Shown here piece by piece: positions 1-8,570 of a stretch of DNA of 18,004 nt (its first letter is position 1; every line of letters begins with the position of its first letter). A program made the translations under genes and the position numbers. This DNA is from Anoxypelagibacter denitrificans. GTDB lineage: Bacteria > Pseudomonadota > Alphaproteobacteria > Pelagibacterales > Pelagibacteraceae. Location: contig JAGFVZ010000013.1 of the NCBI GenBank assembly GCA_017640265.1, positions 1 through 18,004 of the forward strand. Direction: 5' to 3'. A model generated the notes under the pieces. That model was not told the origin of the DNA. It worked only from the letters and a program-made list of their open reading frames with translations, and did no database searches.

Positions 1-1740
1 TGGTACTACGACGGAACCTTAAATGCTTCTGCAAATTGTATTGATCGACATCTTGATAAAAAAGGAAATAAAACAGCTATTATTTGGGTTGGTGATGATC
101 CAGATAACTCAAAAAAAATAACTTATAAAGAACTTCATAAAAATGTTTGTAAAGCAGCAAATGGATTAAAGAGTATTGGTATACAAAAAGGAGATAGAGT
201 AACGATTTACCTCACGATGATCCCTGAGCTCGCTTATGTAATGTTAGCATGCGCTAGAATTGGGGCTATACATTCTATTATATTTGGTGGATTTTCACCT
301 GACTCTATTGCCACAAGAATAAATGATTGTGAATCAGACTATGTTATTACTGCTGATGAAGGCGTAAGAGGAGGAAAAATAATACCTCTAAAAAAAATTG
401 CTGATGAAGCTATGATGCAGTGTCCAAATGTGAAAAAATGTGTTGTGGTTAAAAGGACTGGAAATTCTGTCAATTGGGTAGATGAAAGAGACGTTTCTTA
501 CGAAAAAATAACTTCGAATGTGTCTGATAAATGTCTTCCTGAAGAAATGAATGCAGAAGATCCGCTCTTCATACTTTATACCTCTGGCTCAACAGGAAAA
601 CCAAAAGGCGTTCTGCATACAACGGGCGGGTATATGGTTTATGCTTCAATGACACATCAATATATTTTTGATTACAAAAATAAGGATATTTATTGGTGTA
701 GCGCAGATATTGGGTGGGTAACTGGTCATAGTTACATAATTTATGGGCCTCTATCAAATGGAGCAACGACAATAATGTTCGAAGGTGTACCTAACTATCC
801 AGACAGCTCTAGATGGTGGCAAATAATTGACAAATATAGAGTTAATATTTTTTATACCGCACCAACAGCAATACGAGCTTTAATGCGTGAAGGTGATGCT
901 CCAGTTAAAAAAACTAGCAGAAAATCACTTAAACTTTTAGGTACTGTTGGAGAACCCATCAACCCTGAAGCATGGATGTGGTATTATAAAACGGTTGGTG
1001 ATGAAAAATGTCCTATTGTCGATACTTGGTGGCAAACTGAAACTGGAGGTATTTTAATTTCTCCCCAGCCTGGTGCTATAAATTTAAAACCTGGTTCTGC
1101 CACAAAGCCGTTTTACGGAATTAAACCGGTTATTGTTGATGAATCCGGAAAAGTTTTAAAAGGCCCTTGTAAAGGCAAGCTTTGCATAGCTCAATCCTGG
1201 CCAGGTCAAATGAGGACTGTTTATGGAGATCACCAAAGATTTATTGACACTTATTTTTCTCAATTTGATGGAAAATATTTTACTGGTGATGGATGCAGAA
1301 GAGATGCGGACGGCTATTATTGGATTACCGGTAGAGTAGATGATGTGATTATTGTTTCTGGTCATAATTTAGGTACAGCAGAAGTTGAGAGTGCTTTTGT
1401 AGCACATCCAAAGGTTGCTGAAGCTGCAGTGGTTGGTTTCCCTCATGACATCAAAGGAAATGGACTCTATTGTTATGTCACACTTAATGCAGAAGTAAAT
1501 CCTGACGGAGAATTAAATCGAGAACTTAAGCTTTGGGTTAGAAAACAAATTGGTCCTATTGCAACTCCAGACTATATTCAGTTTGCTCCAGGATTACCAA
1601 AAACTAGGTCCGGTAAAATTATGAGGCGTATTTTAAGAAAAATTGCTGCAAATGAACATGATAATCTTGGAGACACAACAACTTTAGCAGATCCATCTGT
1701 GGTAGAATCGCTAATCGAAAATAGACAAAATAAGTCTTAA
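1..1740 (+). CDS. acs: Acetyl-CoA synthetase (AMP-forming), 5' end cut by window
   Basis: This enzyme activates acetate with ATP and CoA, through acetyl-AMP, to acetyl-CoA in the cytoplasm. The frame is open from base 1, and the visible 579 residues start at the family's Trp-Tyr...Leu-Asn...Asp-Arg-His region, so about 70 N-terminal residues are missing. The ATG at 217 is internal and not the start. Visible landmarks (numbered from the first visible residue): P-loop-like YTSGSTGKPKG at 193-203, the WWQTETGG core at 343-350, the hinge and adenylate-binding GRVDD stretch near 445, and PKTRSGKIMRR near 533-543, whose Lys539 aligns with the acetylation-regulated Lys609 of the Salmonella enzyme. 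Residue 456 is Asn where Salmonella has Arg526 (SGHN versus SGHR). The C-terminus (GDTTTLADPSVV) is typical. A symporter gene follows after 16 bases, probably in the same transcript. Family assignment is very secure. Confidence 0.97.
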   Translation, partial: WYYDGTLNASANCIDRHLDKKGNKTAIIWVGDDPDNSKKITYKELHKNVCKAANGLKSIGIQKGDRVTIYLTMIPELAYVMLACARIGAIHSIIFGGFSPDSIATRINDCESDYVITADEGVRGGKIIPLKKIADEAMMQCPNVKKCVVVKRTGNSVNWVDERDVSYEKITSNVSDKCLPEEMNAEDPLFILYTSGSTGKPKGVLHTTGGYMVYASMTHQYIFDYKNKDIYWCSADIGWVTGHSYIIYGPLSNGATTIMFEGVPNYPDSSRWWQIIDKYRVNIFYTAPTAIRALMREGDAPVKKTSRKSLKLLGTVGEPINPEAWMWYYKTVGDEKCPIVDTWWQTETGGILISPQPGAINLKPGSATKPFYGIKPVIVDESGKVLKGPCKGKLCIAQSWPGQMRTVYGDHQRFIDTYFSQFDGKYFTGDGCRRDADGYYWITGRVDDVIIVSGHNLGTAEVESAFVAHPKVAEAAVVGFPHDIKGNGLYCYVTLNAEVNPDGELNRELKLWVRKQIGPIATPDYIQFAPGLPKTRSGKIMRRILRKIAANEHDNLGDTTTLADPSVVESLIENRQNKS

Positions 1741-1756
1741 ATTTTTAATAAACAAA

Positions 1757-3691
1757 ATGCCGATAAAATTTTATTCATTAATAATTTTTATAGGATTGTT
1801 TTGGTTTTACTGTTTGTATTGGGCTTTTAAAAACCAGAAGAGAGTAACAACGCCGGTTGATTTTTTTATACATGGAAGACAGCTTCCAGGATGGGTATTT
1901 ATAATTGTTGCTACGGGAATCACTTTTTCAGGTTGGATATTTTTTGTACATCCAAGTCTAATTTTTATGAACGGAATGCCGTACTCAATGACTTCCCTAT
2001 GTGCAATCGGGATACCATTGTTAGGAATTGTCTTTTTAAAAAGACAATGGATGCTTTCAAAAAAATATGGCTTTGTAACTCCTAGTGAAATGATGGGAGT
2101 TTATTTTAAAAGTGAATTTATTAGAATTTTGATCGTTATTATAACTTTGGGTTTTGCAATTCCTTTTATCGCAATGCAACTATCCTTAGGAGGAATGCTT
2201 ATTAGTATTTTATCTGATGATATAATTGGTGCAGGATCAGCGTCATTTTTAATAGGCGGTGTAATCATATTTTATCTAAGTATAAGTGGAATAAAATCTA
2301 TTGTTTATATTGATACAATTCAATTTCTTTTCGTAATTTTTGGAGTGGTTTCAATTGGATTTATAACTCTTGACTTGGTTGGAGGTTGGGATTTATTGAA
2401 TGAAAGTTTATCAAGAATTTCTAATATTAAAAAAAATCTTTTCAACTTAAAAGAAAGTTACAGTTCTTATCTTACAATACCAGGTACAATCAAACTTACA
2501 GAGATTTTAGATAAAAAAATGTTTTATAGTGGTATATGGACCAGTTCAATGATTTTAACTTTTGTTTTTGCTTTAACTGGTATTCAAATGTCACCAAATT
2601 TTTTAATGTTAGTTTTCTCAAGTAAAGAAGTTAAACCTTTCGCTGCTCAACAAGTATGGTTCTCGGCATTTTTAATTGGTTTAATATTCATATTTTTTAC
2701 TATTATAGTAGGTGTTGGTTCAAATTTGCTTGGAGCAAATAATATTATTAACGAAAGTGGAAATAATATATCAAAGATTCTTCCGAGTATTATTTTTCCA
2801 AATGAAATGGAGAGTTTAGTTCCACATCTGATCAATACAATTGGTGAATATTCTCCACTATTCTTTGGTATATTAGCAATATGTGCAATTGCATCAGTGC
2901 AATCAACAAGTTATTTTTATTTGAGCTCTAGTGCTATTGTTACAAGAGATATTGTTAAAAGATTTTTTCTTAAGAATATGAATAATGAAAAACAAATTTT
3001 TTCTTCAAGAATTTTATTAGGATTATTTTTTATTATTTCTTTAGCTTTGTCAATTCAATCTCTAGAAACAATTTTAAGCGTTGGTATTTTTTCATTAAGT
3101 ATAGCTTGTCAAATGTTTGTTCCATTAATTGCAATATGTTATTTCCCTTGGTTAACCAAACAAGGAGTCGGATTAGGAATTGTAGTGGGTATTATAGCTG
3201 TGTTGAGTACAGACATTGTTGGTCAAACGTTATTTGGAGATTTTATAAAATGGAACAAATGGCCTTTAACAATTCATTCTTCTGTTTGGGGTGTCTTATT
3301 TAATTTAATTGCTTCGATATCAATTTCGTTTATTACACAAGACGCAAAAGAAACTAATCATAGACAAAAATTTCATGATTTTATAGACGACTATAAAAGC
3401 CATTCAATAATGAGAAAGAGTTTAAAACCAAGTGCCTGGATTGTTACAATTACATGGATATTTTTTGCATTGGGTCCAGGATCAATCATCGGAAATAATA
3501 TATTTGGAAAACCGGGTGACATAGAAAGTTGGTCCTTTGGTACACCGTCTATTTGGGTGTGGGAGATTATTTCATGGATTCTTGGTATTATATTAATTTG
3601 GTTTCTGGCTGTTAAAATGGAGATGTCAACATCGCCAGAAAAAAATATTATTGCTCAAACCGAAGATATTAGTAGCAGTTTAAGAGGTTAA
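1757..3691 (+). CDS. Sodium:solute symporter family permease (possible acetate/small-acid uptake)
   Basis: This is a 644-residue polytopic inner-membrane protein, with roughly 13-15 hydrophobic segments by eye. It fits the sodium:solute symporter (SSS) family: an N-terminal helix followed by a Phe-Phe-Ile-His-Gly-Arg stretch near residues 36-41, a Gly/Ser-rich segment around 50-60, the GIKSIVYIDTIQ segment near 178-189 (similar to the SSS signature region), and an Ala-Ser-Val-Gln-Ser-Thr-Ser segment near 378-384. It is longer than most SSS proteins because of an extra C-terminal part after about residue 550 with two more hydrophobic segments ending in a Met-Glu-Met-Ser-Thr-Ser motif. That extension also occurs, as I recall, in a bacterial SSS subfamily. 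It starts 16 bases after acs and no promoter is evident between them, so co-transcription is likely. Acetate or another short monocarboxylate is inferred as substrate from that neighbour alone; the substrate is not readable from sequence. Confidence 0.88.
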   Translation: MPIKFYSLIIFIGLFWFYCLYWAFKNQKRVTTPVDFFIHGRQLPGWVFIIVATGITFSGWIFFVHPSLIFMNGMPYSMTSLCAIGIPLLGIVFLKRQWMLSKKYGFVTPSEMMGVYFKSEFIRILIVIITLGFAIPFIAMQLSLGGMLISILSDDIIGAGSASFLIGGVIIFYLSISGIKSIVYIDTIQFLFVIFGVVSIGFITLDLVGGWDLLNESLSRISNIKKNLFNLKESYSSYLTIPGTIKLTEILDKKMFYSGIWTSSMILTFVFALTGIQMSPNFLMLVFSSKEVKPFAAQQVWFSAFLIGLIFIFFTIIVGVGSNLLGANNIINESGNNISKILPSIIFPNEMESLVPHLINTIGEYSPLFFGILAICAIASVQSTSYFYLSSSAIVTRDIVKRFFLKNMNNEKQIFSSRILLGLFFIISLALSIQSLETILSVGIFSLSIACQMFVPLIAICYFPWLTKQGVGLGIVVGIIAVLSTDIVGQTLFGDFIKWNKWPLTIHSSVWGVLFNLIASISISFITQDAKETNHRQKFHDFIDDYKSHSIMRKSLKPSAWIVTITWIFFALGPGSIIGNNIFGKPGDIESWSFGTPSIWVWEIISWILGIILIWFLAVKMEMSTSPEKNIIAQTEDISSSLRG

Positions 3692-3701
3692 AAATATTTT
3701 T

Positions 3702-3729
3702 TTGACATAAAATAATTTAAAACTATAAA
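3702..3729 (+). promoter_or_regulatory. Sigma-70-type promoter for rpe
   Basis: A perfect -35 hexamer TTGACA lies at 3702-3707 and a TATAAA -10 at 3724-3729, separated by 16 bases. A start point about seven bases past the -10 would fall near 3736, only some three bases before the rpe ATG at 3739, so the transcript may be almost leaderless. It probably drives rpe, the heparinase-like gene and purH. Confidence 0.65.
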
Positions 3730-3738
3730 TTAATAAAG

Positions 3739-4401
3739 ATGACAAGTTCAATAAAGATTTCGCCTTCTATATTATCTTGCAATTTTAGTAAATTAGGAGA
3801 GGAGATTGAGTCTTTAGAAAAGGCTGGCGCAGACTTAATTCATATCGATGTTATGGATGGCCATTTTGTACCTAATATAACTATTGGTCCGGAAGTAATT
3901 AAAAAAATAAGGCCATTAACAAAGGTGCCCTTTGATGTGCATCTGATGATTTCTCCCGTAGATAATTTTATAGAAGATTTTGCAAATGCAGGATCGGATA
4001 TAATAACTATTCATCCTGAAGCTACTAAAGATTTAAAAAAATCTATAGAACTTATTAAAAAATTTGATAAAAAAGTTGGAATTTCTTTAAATCCTAATTC
4101 TGAAATAATTCTTGTAGAACCTTACTTAAACGACATAGATTTAATCTTAGTCATGAGTGTAAATCCTGGATTTGCAGGACAAAAATTCAAGCCAGAAGTA
4201 TTAAAAAAACTAGAAAAAATTAAAAAGATTATTGTGTCAAAAAATCTGAAAATAGATCTAGAAATTGATGGTGGCATTAGTTTCCAAAATAGCATTGATG
4301 CAAAAAATGCCGGTGCTAATATTTTGGTATCTGGATCCACAATATTTAATGAGAATAATGGTGATCTAAAAAAGAATATTGGCTTACTACGTACAAATTA
4401 A
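3739..4401 (+). CDS. rpe: Ribulose-phosphate 3-epimerase
   Basis: Rpe interconverts ribulose 5-phosphate and xylulose 5-phosphate in the pentose phosphate pathway, in the cytoplasm. The 220-residue length is normal for this TIM-barrel family. Visible landmarks: SPSILSCNF near residues 8-16 with the active-site Ser, His35-x-Asp37 and MDGHFVPN (39-46), DVHLM with His68, MSVNPGFAGQKF (139-150), and EIDGGI with Asp177. His35, Asp37, His68 and Asp177 are the expected metal and catalytic ligands. The C-terminal GSTIF supplies the phosphate-binding loop. No Shine-Dalgarno sequence is seen, and the start lies right behind a strong promoter. The stop codon is followed by a second in-phase TAA and then the next gene's ATG, with a 3-base gap. 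Its product feeds ribose 5-phosphate supply, which suits a transcript that ends in purH. Confidence 0.97.
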   Translation: MTSSIKISPSILSCNFSKLGEEIESLEKAGADLIHIDVMDGHFVPNITIGPEVIKKIRPLTKVPFDVHLMISPVDNFIEDFANAGSDIITIHPEATKDLKKSIELIKKFDKKVGISLNPNSEIILVEPYLNDIDLILVMSVNPGFAGQKFKPEVLKKLEKIKKIIVSKNLKIDLEIDGGISFQNSIDAKNAGANILVSGSTIFNENNGDLKKNIGLLRTN

Positions 4402-4404
4402 TAA

Positions 4405-6054
4405 ATGCCAGATTTAAAAAATGTCTATCTTTATTTTTTATCTTTAAGAAAATTAATATTTAAATCAATAAGAGAATTATTTTTTTCAACAAATTTTTAT
4501 AATAAATTATTAATTTCAGCAATTCCCTCCAGATTCTTTTTTTATCCTAATCCATATTTATTATCTCCATTATTGAATCATAAAAGTTTTTTATTTAAAA
4601 TTTCTAAAAATGATATTGATAATTTTTGGAATGAAAATTTAAAAAAAAAAGAAAAAAAAAATATTCATAATTTTTTATGGTTAAACCTAATAGACAGAAA
4701 AAATGAGACAGAAATAATTCAAAAAATTATAAGGGACTGGATATCAAAATATGGAAATTACAAAAAAGATATATGGAACGATAATATTATCAATAAACGC
4801 ATTATTGCTTGGATTTCCAATTCTGAAATAATTTTAAACAACGTTCAAAAAGATTTTGAAAAAATATTTTTTCAATCTCTAATTAAACAAATAAATTTTA
4901 TAAAAAAAAGTTTAAAAATTGTTTCTCATGAAACAACAAAAATTTCATCGATTAGTGCTATTATGCTTTCCGGATTAGTCTTTAAAGAATATTTTAATAA
5001 TTATAGCATGGGTTTAAAAGAGTTAAAAAAAATAATTGATATACATTTTGATAAAGATGGATTCCCAAAAAATAGAAATTCTGAAAGTTTAATTGTATTT
5101 TTACAATATTTTATACTTATTAAAGAATGGATAAAAAACGCACAAGAAGTAATTCCAGATTATCTTGAAGAAATAATTGATAAAAATCTAGTTTGTTTAA
5201 ATTCATTCTACAATCCTAGTAAAAAACTTCCTTTATTTAATGGTGCAACTGAAAAAAATTTAGAAGAATTTTTTAAGTACCTAAATAAATTAAATTATCG
5301 TTTTGATAAAAATTTATCCTTTGTAGGTCAGATGCAAATAATTAAAAACAAAAAAATAACTTTATATTTTGATTCCGGAGAGCCTCCAGTTCATTATCTC
5401 TCGAAAGATTATCAGTCGGGACCTTTGTCTTTCGAATATTTTAGTGAAGCTGATAAGATAATAACAAATTGTGGATATGGTAGAAGAATATCAAAAAAAA
5501 CTCAATTTATAAGCAAATTTACATCTGCCCAATCAACTCTTTGCTTAAATAACACCTCGGTTGTCAAATTTAAAAAAAATAATTTAATAAATAAAGCTTA
5601 TGGTGCGACAATAAATAATTCTTTTAAAATTTTTGATATTAGTAGAAATGAAGATAAAGAAAATATTACTATTTCTGCAACACATAATGCTTACCTAAAA
5701 AAATTTGGTTATTTGCATAAGAGGACAATTAAATTTTGTAAAAAAGACAGTAATATTGCTGGAAGCGATTATTTGCTAAAAAAAAATCAAAACGAAGTAG
5801 AAGTTGATTTTAGTATTAGATTTCATATATATCCTGGAATAAACGCAACTCAAACCATGAGCCGAAAAAGTATACTGTTACAAATCGATAAAAAAAGGTC
5901 TTGGATATTTTTCTGTAATAATAAAGATGTCCAAATCGAAAAAAGTCTGTTTTTAGGTAGTAATAAAATATTAAATAATCAATGTATTGTTATTTATGGA
6001 AGTACTAAAAATCAAAATGCTAATATTGAATGGGAGTTAAAAAAATCTAGTTAA
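4405..6054 (+). CDS. Heparinase II/III-like protein
   Basis: This 549-residue protein belongs to the heparinase II/III-like family that sits beside purH in many alphaproteobacteria. The N-terminal part (about 1-300) is helix-rich and matches the toroid half (FLWLNLIDR..., IRDWI near 110, IAWISNSE near 133). The C-terminal part holds the beta-sandwich motifs: GPLSFEYFSEADKIITNCG near 345-363, STLCLNNTSVVKF, THNAYLKKFGYLHKRTIKF, and FSIRFHIYPGI toward the end. No signal peptide or membrane anchor is seen, so a cytoplasmic location is likely. Polysaccharide lyase activity is known for other members but is not shown for this branch; the substrate is unknown. One position that I recall as His in relatives (AHSTL) is Gln here (AQSTL). 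The gene is very AT-rich and contains a long A tract at 4641-4661. It is spaced 3 bases from both rpe and purH, so it is almost certainly co-transcribed with them. Confidence 0.88.
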   Translation: MPDLKNVYLYFLSLRKLIFKSIRELFFSTNFYNKLLISAIPSRFFFYPNPYLLSPLLNHKSFLFKISKNDIDNFWNENLKKKEKKNIHNFLWLNLIDRKNETEIIQKIIRDWISKYGNYKKDIWNDNIINKRIIAWISNSEIILNNVQKDFEKIFFQSLIKQINFIKKSLKIVSHETTKISSISAIMLSGLVFKEYFNNYSMGLKELKKIIDIHFDKDGFPKNRNSESLIVFLQYFILIKEWIKNAQEVIPDYLEEIIDKNLVCLNSFYNPSKKLPLFNGATEKNLEEFFKYLNKLNYRFDKNLSFVGQMQIIKNKKITLYFDSGEPPVHYLSKDYQSGPLSFEYFSEADKIITNCGYGRRISKKTQFISKFTSAQSTLCLNNTSVVKFKKNNLINKAYGATINNSFKIFDISRNEDKENITISATHNAYLKKFGYLHKRTIKFCKKDSNIAGSDYLLKKNQNEVEVDFSIRFHIYPGINATQTMSRKSILLQIDKKRSWIFFCNNKDVQIEKSLFLGSNKILNNQCIVIYGSTKNQNANIEWELKKSS

Positions 6055-6057
6055 ATA

Positions 6058-7605
6058 ATGATTCAAAAAATAAAAAACGCTTTAATATCTGTATCTGATA
6101 AGTCTGATTTGCAAAAAATATTACCTACTTTAGATAAATACAAAATCAATTTAATTAGTTCTGGCGGAACCTATAAAGAAATAAAAAAACTCGGCTATAA
6201 GTGTAATGAGCTTTCAAAGTATACCGAGTTTGATGAAATGTTGGGAGGTAGAGTAAAAACTTTACATCCCAAAATTCATGCTGGAATTTTAAGTGACAGA
6301 TCTAATAAAAGGCATCAAGATGAGATGGTAAAAAATAAGTTTAAAAATATAGATTTAATTATAGTAAATTTTTATCCTTTTCAAAAAATTGTTTTAAAGA
6401 CAAAAAATTCAAGAAATATTATTGAAAATATAGATATAGGTGGACCAACAATGGTAAGAGCAGCTGCAAAGAATTTTAAGGATGTGTTAATCATTACTGG
6501 CAAGAAAGATTATGGTGCTCTTGTAGATGAATTACGACAACACAAAGGAAAAACAAGCTTACAGTTTAGAGAATATATGGCTAGCAAAGCATTTAGCCTA
6601 ACGGCATATTATGACTCAATGATAGCTACCTGGTTTAATAAAAAATTAAATATAACATTTCCAGATAGGAAAACTATATTTGGTAAAAAACTCACCCAAT
6701 TAAGATATGGTGAAAATCCTCATCAAAAAAGTAGTATCTATGTTAACGACTTTAATGACCAAGAAACAGGTTTGAAAAAAATAAGTGGAAAGGATTTAAG
6801 TTATAACAATTATAATGACATATTTGCAGGTTTGGAGATTTTGGCTTCATTTAAAAAATCTGGAACTATAATTATTAAACATGCAAATCCATCTGGTGCA
6901 TCAATAAATAAATCTCCTATAAGATCTTTTCAAGAATCTTTGGATTGCGATCCCGTAAGCGCATTTGGAGGAGTTGTTGCTTGTAATTTTAAAATAGACA
7001 AAAAAATTGCAAAAAAAATGTCTTCAGTATTTTTTGAGGTAATTTTAGCTAGAGGATTTAACAAAGAGGCTTTAAAAATCCTAAGATCGAAAAAAAATTT
7101 AAGATTAATTGACATCTCAAAATTTAAATATAAAAAAAATTACCAAATAAAGTATTTTGATAATTCATTTTTAATTCAAGAAAAAGATAAAGAAATTTTT
7201 AATATAAAAAAGCTAAAATTCGTTACAAAACTTAAACCCACAAAAAAAGAATTAAAATCAGCAGAATTTACTTTTAATATATGTAAATTTGTTAAATCTA
7301 ATTCAATTGTAATTTCCAATAATTTTTCAACAATTGGTATTGGAGCTGGACAACCAAGTCGACTTGATAGCTGTAAGATTGCAACACAAAAAGCAAATAA
7401 ATTTCAACCTAAAAAACTTAAAAATTCTATTGCCGCTTCAGATGCTTTTTTTCCTTTCCCGGATGGGATAAAAAAATTAATTACTGCTGGAGTAAAAGTG
7501 ATAATTCAACCTGGTGGATCAATTAGAGATAAAGAGTCAATAGCGGCAGCTAATAAAGCTAAAATTAAAATGATTTTTACAGGCATTAGGCATTTTAATC
7601 ACTAG
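6058..7605 (+). CDS. purH: Bifunctional AICAR formyltransferase / IMP cyclohydrolase
   Basis: PurH carries out the last two steps of de novo IMP synthesis: formylation of AICAR by 10-formyl-tetrahydrofolate, then ring closure. At 515 residues it has normal length. The N-terminal cyclohydrolase domain (about 1-190, MGS-like fold) shows ISSGGTYKEI, the MLGGRVKTLHPKIHAGIL signature near 61-78 and DIGGPTMVRAAAKN. The formyltransferase domain shows LRYGENPHQ near 219-227, IIKHANPSGAS with Lys274-His275 in the catalytic positions, SAFGGVVACNF, and the C-terminal AASDAFFPFPDGI...QPGGSIRDKE...TGIRHF block. It lies 3 bases after the heparinase-like gene and is the last gene of the rpe transcript. No hairpin terminator is visible in the 74 bases before rarD. 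Confidence 0.98.
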   Translation: MIQKIKNALISVSDKSDLQKILPTLDKYKINLISSGGTYKEIKKLGYKCNELSKYTEFDEMLGGRVKTLHPKIHAGILSDRSNKRHQDEMVKNKFKNIDLIIVNFYPFQKIVLKTKNSRNIIENIDIGGPTMVRAAAKNFKDVLIITGKKDYGALVDELRQHKGKTSLQFREYMASKAFSLTAYYDSMIATWFNKKLNITFPDRKTIFGKKLTQLRYGENPHQKSSIYVNDFNDQETGLKKISGKDLSYNNYNDIFAGLEILASFKKSGTIIIKHANPSGASINKSPIRSFQESLDCDPVSAFGGVVACNFKIDKKIAKKMSSVFFEVILARGFNKEALKILRSKKNLRLIDISKFKYKKNYQIKYFDNSFLIQEKDKEIFNIKKLKFVTKLKPTKKELKSAEFTFNICKFVKSNSIVISNNFSTIGIGAGQPSRLDSCKIATQKANKFQPKKLKNSIAASDAFFPFPDGIKKLITAGVKVIIQPGGSIRDKESIAAANKAKIKMIFTGIRHFNH

Positions 7606-7679
7606 ATATCCTGTCAACTTTGACGGTTAAAATAAAAATTTTCACAACTAATTAAGTTTGTTTATGGTAGCAACAAATT

Positions 7680-8570
7680 ATGAATAAAAAGATTTTATAT
7701 GGAATTTTATTTGGCGCAGGAGCTTCTTTTTGGTGGGGAATTATAGGGGTTTTTTATTTTAAATCAGTAGCATTTGTAGGACCAATAGAGCTTGTCATTC
7801 ATAGGACTATATGGACAGCTTTTCTACTTTTAATTACGACAACATTATATTCAAAGTGGAGTGCTATACGTTTAATTTTAAAAAACCAAAAAAAAACCTT
7901 GTTACTATTAACAACGGGTATCTTAATATTTATAAATTGGTCAACGTGGATTTATGCCGTTGTAACTAATAGGCTTATTGATGCGAGTTTTGGATACTAT
8001 ATGATGCCTATTTTAAGTGTTTTTTTTGGAATCATTTTTCTAAATGAACCATACAATAAACAAAAAATAGTTTCTGTTCTGTTAGTGGTAATTTCTGTCA
8101 TCTATTTGCTTATAAACTTCAGCTCTGTGCCTTGGACTGGTTTAATAGTAGCAATTACGTGGAGTACATATTCACTGTTAAGAAAAAAAATAAATATAAA
8201 TCCTGATTTGGGCTTATTAATGGAAAGTTTATTTGTGTCACCAATAGCTCTGTTAGCTTTTTATTTATTGTCGCAAGACGGAAACAACTTTTTTTCATTT
8301 AGTGATCCAATAATATCTTTTTGGTTGTTCCTTGCTGGAGTTGTAACAGTAATACCTTTATTTTTATGGTTGAAGGGTGTTGAATTAGCTGGTTTAGGAA
8401 CTTCTGGTATGATCTTTTTTATTACCCCTACTTGTCAATTTTTATTAGGTTTTTTCTTTTACGATGAATATTTTGATCTCAATAAGTTAATCGGATTTAT
8501 AATAATTTGGATAGCTGTAGCCATTTATTTACATGATTTATCTAGAAGTGGAGCGGGAGAAGGGAATTGA
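7680..8570 (+). CDS. rarD: RarD-type EamA-family permease
   Basis: This 296-residue inner-membrane protein has about ten hydrophobic segments in two related halves, as expected for EamA-type drug/metabolite transporters. RarD-specific landmarks include an N-terminal GASFWWGIIGVFYF, PIELVIHRTIWT near 37-48, INWSTWIYAV near 85-94, FGYYMMPILSVFFGIIFLNEP near 104-124, SLLRKK, and LWLKGVELAGLGTSGMIFFITPT near 230-252. The transported compound is unknown for the family. The last seven codons and the TGA lie inside the tRNA-Gly gene on the other strand, so the C-terminal Gly/Ala/Glu tail is dictated by tRNA sequence. A weak TTCACA (7641-7646) / TATGGT (7663-7668) pair with 16-base spacing may be its promoter; that call is tentative. 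Confidence 0.9.
   Translation: MNKKILYGILFGAGASFWWGIIGVFYFKSVAFVGPIELVIHRTIWTAFLLLITTTLYSKWSAIRLILKNQKKTLLLLTTGILIFINWSTWIYAVVTNRLIDASFGYYMMPILSVFFGIIFLNEPYNKQKIVSVLLVVISVIYLLINFSSVPWTGLIVAITWSTYSLLRKKININPDLGLLMESLFVSPIALLAFYLLSQDGNNFFSFSDPIISFWLFLAGVVTVIPLFLWLKGVELAGLGTSGMIFFITPTCQFLLGFFFYDEYFDLNKLIGFIIIWIAVAIYLHDLSRSGAGEGN

Noticed and set aside
3691..3702. AAAAATATTTTT palindrome after the symporter gene as a terminator
   Set aside because: The stem would be pure A-T with no real loop, too weak for an intrinsic terminator.
7664..7687. Seven-codon upstream frame (ATG at 7664) overlapping the rarD start
   Set aside because: Short frames of this kind are expected by chance; no ribosome-binding site and no sign of regulatory codons.
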